This document shows, in pieces, positions 7,517-10,786 of a DNA stretch of 10,786 bases. The notes under the pieces were generated by a model. That model was not told the DNA's origin, made no database searches, and saw nothing but the letters and a program-made list of their open reading frames with translations. Numbering within the stretch: position 1 is the stretch's first letter; each line of letters opens with the position of its first letter. Source of the DNA: Chrysochromulina parva (lineage: Eukaryota; Haptophyta; Prymnesiales; Chrysochromulinaceae). The translations under genes were made by a program, and so were the position numbers. The stretch lies in NCBI GenBank assembly GCA_002887195.1, contig PJAB01002041.1:1-10786 (forward strand). The letters are read 5' to 3'.

Positions 7517-7608
7517 CGTTGCGTAATTCCAGGCCACGATAGGTTCATAACGTCGGGGAGCCGGAACACACACGAGGCAGACACTCCGAATTGCACTGAC
7601 TGTGCCTC
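7517..7608. promoter_or_regulatory. Short bidirectional promoter, RING gene / LPMO
   Basis: Only 92 bp separate the two divergent ATGs, so both 5' UTRs and promoters must overlap here or extend into the opposite gene. No TATA box or other clear element is visible. The region includes ACACACAC at about 7566-7573. Confidence 0.45.
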
Positions 7609-8763
7609 ATGAAGGAAATGAAAGGAGTCATCCATGTAGCTCTTGCTGTCAGTCTCTCCGTTGCCGCCCGCGGCCACGGCACGGTCGTCTCTCCTCGGTC
7701 GAGGAACTCAGTCGACTACCTCGTTGGCGTCGACACACCCGTTGATTGGCCGTACAACGCGGACTGTGCGAATATCACCGGCGACGAGTGCCACAACGGG
7801 CAAGCCACGTTCTGGTACTCCCAGGGTTGCTTCTTCGGGTGCGACGAATGCGCCCACGTTGACGGTCGACGCAACGTTGACCTGTGCGGCAAGGGCGGGA
7901 ATGGAACTCTGGCCGAGCAATATCGGACCGTCAACCGCGACAGCGAGTTCAACTCAGTCTACGACATCTACAAACACAACCCGTGGCGCTCGCCAGGCCG
8001 CGCCCCCACCGCTGACGCGTGCGGGCTGGCAGGCGGCACGCCGTGGGGCGAGGAGGTGCCTGAGGCGGGCGACTACACGAACACGACGTTTGCGCACCAT
8101 GGCATGAAAGGATCCACGCTGAGGCCGCTGCCGGCTCCGCACATGCCACCAGTATGGACACTCGGGACCGAGGCTGAGGTCACGTGGCAAGTCTCGAACA
8201 ATCACGGGGGCGGGTACCAGTTTCGGCTCTGCAGGGCAGAGGCGGACACTAACCAGTCGCTCTCTGAGGCGTGCTTCCAGCAGACCCCGCTCGAGTTCGT
8301 CACTGAGAAGCAGGCGATCTATTTTAAGAACGGGACGATGGTCCCGGTCAAGGGTACGTTTGTCACCGAGGGTGTCTGGCCGGTCGGCTCGATGTGGGCG
8401 ATGATCCCGATCCCCTCGGACTGCCTCGGCCCCCGGTGCATCCCCGGGCCGAACGACACCGACAGCACGCCGAATAAGTGCCTTCCAGGAGAAGACGACC
8501 TCGTTGATGGACCCTGTGTGCCGTGCCCTGGCACCCCGGGGAGCGACTGCAGCCGCTGCGACAACTACTGCCATTCGAAAAAGCCCGCCTTCGAGCCGCA
8601 CTGCCCCGGGTGCCAGGGCAACCGGCACGACATGGCCATCCGCGACGTCGTCAAGGTGCCCGCCAACCTTCCGCCCGGTAAGTACGTGCTCGGCTTTCGT
8701 CTCGACTGCGAGGCGACCGCGCAGGTGTGGAACAGCTGCAGCGACATCACGCTGGTCAGGTGA
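7609..8763 (+). CDS. AA15-type lytic polysaccharide monooxygenase, secreted
   Basis: This is a 384-aa secreted copper enzyme predicted to cleave cellulose, chitin or a related glycan oxidatively. A 22-residue signal peptide precedes His23 in the motif HGTVVSPRSR, which would become the mature N-terminal copper-ligating histidine. The second histidine-brace ligand is probably His199 in NNHGGGYQFRLC. The C-terminal DCEATAQVWNSCSDITL (366-382) is the usual end of AA15 domains, a family first characterised in insects and also found in algae and oomycetes. Numerous cysteines suggest disulfides. Residues 272-335 form a Cys-rich insert (ten cysteines, several CxxC) just before the conserved MAIRDVVKVPANLPPGKYVL block. 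There is no carbohydrate-binding module, linker or GPI signal, because the protein ends right after the core. The coding frame is uninterrupted. The ATG at 7609 is chosen because it gives a proper signal peptide; a second ATG three codons on would do as well. The substrate is not predictable. Confidence 0.9.
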   Translation: MKEMKGVIHVALAVSLSVAARGHGTVVSPRSRNSVDYLVGVDTPVDWPYNADCANITGDECHNGQATFWYSQGCFFGCDECAHVDGRRNVDLCGKGGNGTLAEQYRTVNRDSEFNSVYDIYKHNPWRSPGRAPTADACGLAGGTPWGEEVPEAGDYTNTTFAHHGMKGSTLRPLPAPHMPPVWTLGTEAEVTWQVSNNHGGGYQFRLCRAEADTNQSLSEACFQQTPLEFVTEKQAIYFKNGTMVPVKGTFVTEGVWPVGSMWAMIPIPSDCLGPRCIPGPNDTDSTPNKCLPGEDDLVDGPCVPCPGTPGSDCSRCDNYCHSKKPAFEPHCPGCQGNRHDMAIRDVVKVPANLPPGKYVLGFRLDCEATAQVWNSCSDITLVR

Positions 8764-8969
8764 GCTCCGACCCGCACTCCCGCCGCCCATCGTGTGGGTC
8801 AGCTTCTCTCACATCGGACTCTCATCGGACTCGTACATCGACGTCGCCGTGTCCGAGGACGATCCGCTTGCACCCCCGGCGGGCGGAACGCCCCTGTTTC
8901 GCGCAGCATTTTCGAGTTAGCCGCACTGTAGACTGTAAAATTAGGTCTGTGCGAGTCTGATTTCTATTC
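8764..8969. other. Convergent spacer between LPMO and Orai-like gene
   Basis: These 206 bp hold the 3' ends of two convergent genes. A near-duplicated CATCGGACTC occurs twice near 8812-8832. No gene is seen. Confidence 0.5.
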
Positions 8970-9915
8970 TTAGGAAGCCGCACTCCTTAGCGGCTGCGTA
9001 AGCTGCCGTGAGATGTCGACTGGCGCGCCGTGCTGATTCTGGCGCCGCGCAGGCGCAACGGTCGAGGAGCCGTGGAAGGTGTCCACGTTGAAGAGGCTGT
9101 TCATCCAGCACACCGCCTGCCACGAGGAAGGAGCGTGCAGCGTTGGAGCGATTCGGTAGGAGGGGCCGCGTTGGGAGACGGGCGGTGGCGCGCGCGCGCG
9201 TGCGTACGGCGACGATGGCGAGGCCTAGCATGCCAAAGGCAGTCGTGAGGATGATGGCGATCGTGTTCCAAGAGTCCTCATCGCGCTTGAGGACCTGCTT
9301 GTGGTGATACACGGTCTTGATCCATGACATGGCGGTGGCTGCGATCACGAAGGTGCCGAGCGAGGCCCCGAAGGCGAACAGGAGCACCGGCTGAACCTTG
9401 CGCAGTGCAAAGATCGCCTGCTGCACGTCGTCATTCTGCGTCTGCTGCCCCTGCAGCATCGCCCGTCGCTCGCGCTCCTCGGGCGTCTCGCCGGCGCGTG
9501 GCATGCCGGCGTTCTGGTAGTTCTCGCCGATCATGCCTGGCCTGTAGCCGAGATTGGTGGGCAGCTCCTCGCGCAGGAAGCTCAGCTCCACGTGGCCGTG
9601 TAGCGCCTGGCGCTGTGCCTTCATGACGGCTATGGTGGCCACGACGACAATGAACACGCCGGCGGCCATCGTGCAGCCAGTGGCGATGTAGTAGATGTCC
9701 TCTATCCAGACGTAGCCGACATCCTTGAGGTCTTCCTCGACGTCCTGAGTAATATCGAGCTCCACGAGCGCGTTAAATGCGAAGCCGGCGAGGACGGAGC
9801 CGGTCGTGGCCAGACTCGTCATGCGGCTCGTGAGAAACTCGAGCTCTTTAGAGCTGATCTCGACGCGCTGGCGGAAGTACTCGCCCTCGTAAAGCTGCCA
9901 GCCGGCCTCGAGCAT
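8970..9915 (-). CDS. Orai-like (CRAC-type) calcium channel subunit
   Basis: This is a four-helix membrane protein related to Orai, the pore subunit of store-operated calcium channels. Two exons (9915-9208 and 9116-8970) give 284 aa. Helices lie at about 35-56, 75-98, 174-201 and 216-238, with a long loop of about 75 residues between TM2 and TM3 and a short TM3-TM4 loop. TM1 carries GFAFNALVE at 44-52, aligning without gaps to the human Orai1 pore stretch that starts at Gly98 and ends at the selectivity-filter Glu106, so Glu52 is the likely calcium-binding ring. The Val102 gate position is Asn48. The end of TM3, SWIK at 197-200, parallels Orai1 CWVK, but the Glu190 equivalent is Ala192. No STIM-type partner is in the window. 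Without splicing, the frame runs on to 8941 with a low-quality tail. Family membership is moderately firm; function as a calcium channel is inferred. Confidence 0.75.
9117..9207 (-). other. Frame-shifting intron in the Orai-like gene
   Basis: On the minus strand this 91-nt segment starts GTACGC after a phase-0 Ala codon (residue 236) and ends in a CTCCTTCCTCGTGGCAG acceptor. Splicing continues TM4 as AIVA-AVCWMNSLFNVDTFHGSS and stops at TAA (8972-8970). Codons in the new frame end mostly in G or C, as elsewhere in the gene, whereas the unspliced tail is Arg/Ala-rich. A CGCGCGCG run lies within the intron. Confidence 0.75.
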
Positions 9916-9942
9916 GTGACTCTTTTGCGGCCGACCGTCCGC

Positions 9943-10120
9943 GAAGAAGGCAGAACGACCTGAAGAAGCTGCCGACTGCCTGTTCGTGTGCTCGAATTTC
10001 TATCTCTTGCGCAAGGAGTTAGAAATTCGAGCACACGAACAGGCAGTTGGCAGCAAGGAGATAGAAATTCGAGCACACGAACAGGCAGTCGGCAGCTTCA
10101 CAGATCGGTCTGCCTTCTTC
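9943..10120. repeat. Foldback element: inverted arms plus 42-bp tandem copy
   Basis: A 42-nt arm at 9965-10006 is repeated exactly in inverted orientation at 10058-10099. After short unmatched spacers, a further 12 nt match outward (9943-9954 with 10109-10120). Between them, 10013-10054 and 10055-10096 are adjacent direct 42-bp copies differing at two positions. The left arm can therefore pair either with the near copy, making an almost loopless palindrome around CTTGCGCAAG (10006-10015), or with the far copy. It encodes nothing convincing. It could be a foldback or MITE-like remnant, a source of hairpin RNA, or a structured 5'-UTR segment. Confidence 0.9.
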
Positions 10121-10224
10121 ACTGACGCCCAACTCTCCTCCTCTTCTTGAAATCCAAGCCGACCGCTTGTGGTCTCCTGCGGCGGCGTCGTGGTGCAACT
10201 GGCGCTCCGACGCACTCTCTGACG

Positions 10225-10248
10225 CACACAAACACACACACACACACA
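10225..10248. repeat. CA dinucleotide microsatellite
   Basis: A CA tract, broken by one extra A, lies immediately before the upstream ATG of the proline-rich gene, within its probable 5' UTR. Such tracts vary in length between individuals. Confidence 0.9.
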
Positions 10249-10272
10249 ATGCGCCATGGCAGTCGGTTGTAA
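10249..10272 (+). other. Short upstream ORF overlapping the main start
   Basis: An ATG at 10249 opens a seven-codon frame ending at TAA 10270-10272. It overlaps, in another frame, the ATG at 10256 of the proline-rich protein. Its position seven bases upstream means scanning ribosomes meet it first, although the second ATG has the better GCCATGG context. It could lower translation of the main frame; this is inference. Confidence 0.45.
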
Positions 10273-10786
10273 ACTCCGCCTAGCCATTGTGGCTGGCTTG
10301 GTCAGCCTCAGTGCATCGCAGGACCCGCCGCCGCCGCCGCCATCTCCATCGCCGCCGCCGCCCAGCGCACCACCTCCGTCTCAGCCACCGCCTGACATGC
10401 CGTCGCCAAGGCCACCACCGCTGCTGCCACCGCCGCCTTCTCCGCCGCCTGACCTCCCACCGCCATCGCCCCCACCGCCGGTGCCGCCGCCGCCGTCGCC
10501 GCCACCCTCGCCGCCTCCACCCTCGCCGCCACCACCATCGCCACCACCCTCGCCGCCGCCGCCCTCGCCGCCACCCTCGCCTCCACCACCCTCGCTGCCG
10601 CCTTTGCCACCGCCCTCGCCACCGCCGCCTTCACCACCTCCACCCTCGCCCCCACCATCGCATCCACCGCCGGCGCCACCACCGCCCTCGCCGCCGCCGC
10701 CAAGTCCGCCGCCACCATCGCCGCCTCCCAGGCCACCACCACCATCGCCGCCGCCGCCCTCGCCGCCTCCTACGCCACCTCCACCC
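10256..10786 (+). CDS. Proline-rich secreted wall glycoprotein, 3' end outside window
   Basis: From an ATG at 10256 the frame is open for 177 codons to the window edge, with no stop. Residues 1-21 are a signal peptide (basic KLR, then a hydrophobic LAIVAGLVSLSAS). The remainder is almost only Pro and Ser in SPPP, SPPPP and PPPSP blocks, with a few Leu, Asp, Ala, Arg and Thr. This is the composition of hydroxyproline-rich wall glycoproteins of the extensin/pherophorin type, whose prolines are hydroxylated and glycosylated to form rod-like spacers. Pherophorins have globular domains flanking such a rod; any would lie beyond the edge, so the full protein and exact family are unknown. Proline codons are mixed (CCG, CCA, CCT, CCC), arguing against a simple DNA repeat. 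The long open frame on the opposite strand (10308-10745) is an Ala/Val-rich shadow of it. Confidence 0.85.
   Translation, partial: MAVGCKLRLAIVAGLVSLSASQDPPPPPPSPSPPPPSAPPPSQPPPDMPSPRPPPLLPPPPSPPPDLPPPSPPPPVPPPPSPPPSPPPPSPPPPSPPPSPPPPSPPPSPPPPSLPPLPPPSPPPPSPPPPSPPPSHPPPAPPPPSPPPPSPPPPSPPPRPPPPSPPPPSPPPTPPPP

Larger units (their letters stand above)
9916..10255. promoter_or_regulatory. Divergent spacer, Orai-like gene / proline-rich gene
   Basis: These 340 bp separate two divergent starts and so hold two 5' UTRs and promoters. More than half of it is taken up by a foldback repeat (9943-10120), followed by a CT-rich stretch and a CA microsatellite leading into the proline-rich protein start. 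No TATA box is evident. Confidence 0.5.

Noticed and set aside
7517..7573. Upstream extension of the RING protein frame
   Set aside because: It begins at GTG and would overlap the presumed promoter; ATG 7516 is the plausible start.
7954..8790. 278-codon minus-strand frame opposite the LPMO
   Set aside because: It is an Arg/Gly/Val-rich shadow of a gene with clear catalytic motifs.
9117..9207. A one-base sequencing slip in the CGCGCGCG run as the cause of the Orai-like frame change
   Set aside because: It would also restore the downstream frame, but would keep an Arg/Pro-rich segment inside TM4. The GT-AG intron gives a cleaner helix, so a slip is second choice and not fully excluded.
10308..10745. 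145-codon Ala/Val-rich minus-strand frame
   Set aside because: It is the reverse complement of Pro/Ser codons; such low-complexity frames arise automatically.
1..10786. CRISPR array, tRNA, rRNA or prokaryotic mobile element
   Set aside because: I found no regularly spaced repeats with unique spacers, no cloverleaf-like or rRNA-like sequence, and no transposase or integrase motif. The gene content is eukaryotic.

Overview
The window is GC-rich nuclear DNA from a flagellated, walled or scaled microalga. No rRNA, tRNA, organelle or prokaryotic features were seen. The evidence for a eukaryotic alga is spliceosomal-type introns with GT-AG ends, an mRNA-export subunit (PCID2/Thp1), a ciliary microtubule inner protein, an Orai-type calcium channel, an AA15-type copper polysaccharide monooxygenase, a Notum-like pectin acetylesterase and a Ser-Pro-rich wall glycoprotein. 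A haptophyte is my best guess; a green alga, dinoflagellate or stramenopile alga is not excluded. This placement is inference from gene content only.

Layout from left to right: a gene-free 3' flank (1-485); a pectin acetylesterase/Notum-like hydrolase (minus, 486-1805, one probable in-frame intron); an unrecognised multi-pass membrane protein (minus, 1902-2957); about 1 kb without a gene, carrying AAGT microsatellites and short direct repeats (2958-3956); a two-exon ciliary C20orf85/CIMIP1-like gene (minus, 3957-4727); PCID2 (plus, 4992-6233); a 0.5 kb convergent spacer with a perfect 24-bp tandem duplication; a RING-finger protein (minus, 6767-7516); an AA15 LPMO (plus, 7609-8763); an Orai-like channel (minus, 8970-9915, one frame-shifting intron); a 340-bp divergent spacer containing a strong foldback repeat; and the start of a proline-rich, pherophorin/extensin-like glycoprotein (plus, 10256 to the window edge).

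The genes lie in divergent and convergent pairs, and some intergenic spacers are very short: 92 bp between the RING and LPMO starts, and 264 bp between the CIMIP1-like and PCID2 starts. Bidirectional promoters are therefore likely. Three products (acetylesterase, LPMO, proline-rich protein) are predicted to be secreted and act on or form extracellular polysaccharide or matrix. The ciliary protein and the Orai-like channel fit a motile, calcium-signalling cell. I see no operon or defence-like system. The most informative results are the three intron reconstructions, the altered pore position in the Orai-like protein, the cysteine-rich insert in the LPMO, and the foldback repeat between the last two genes.
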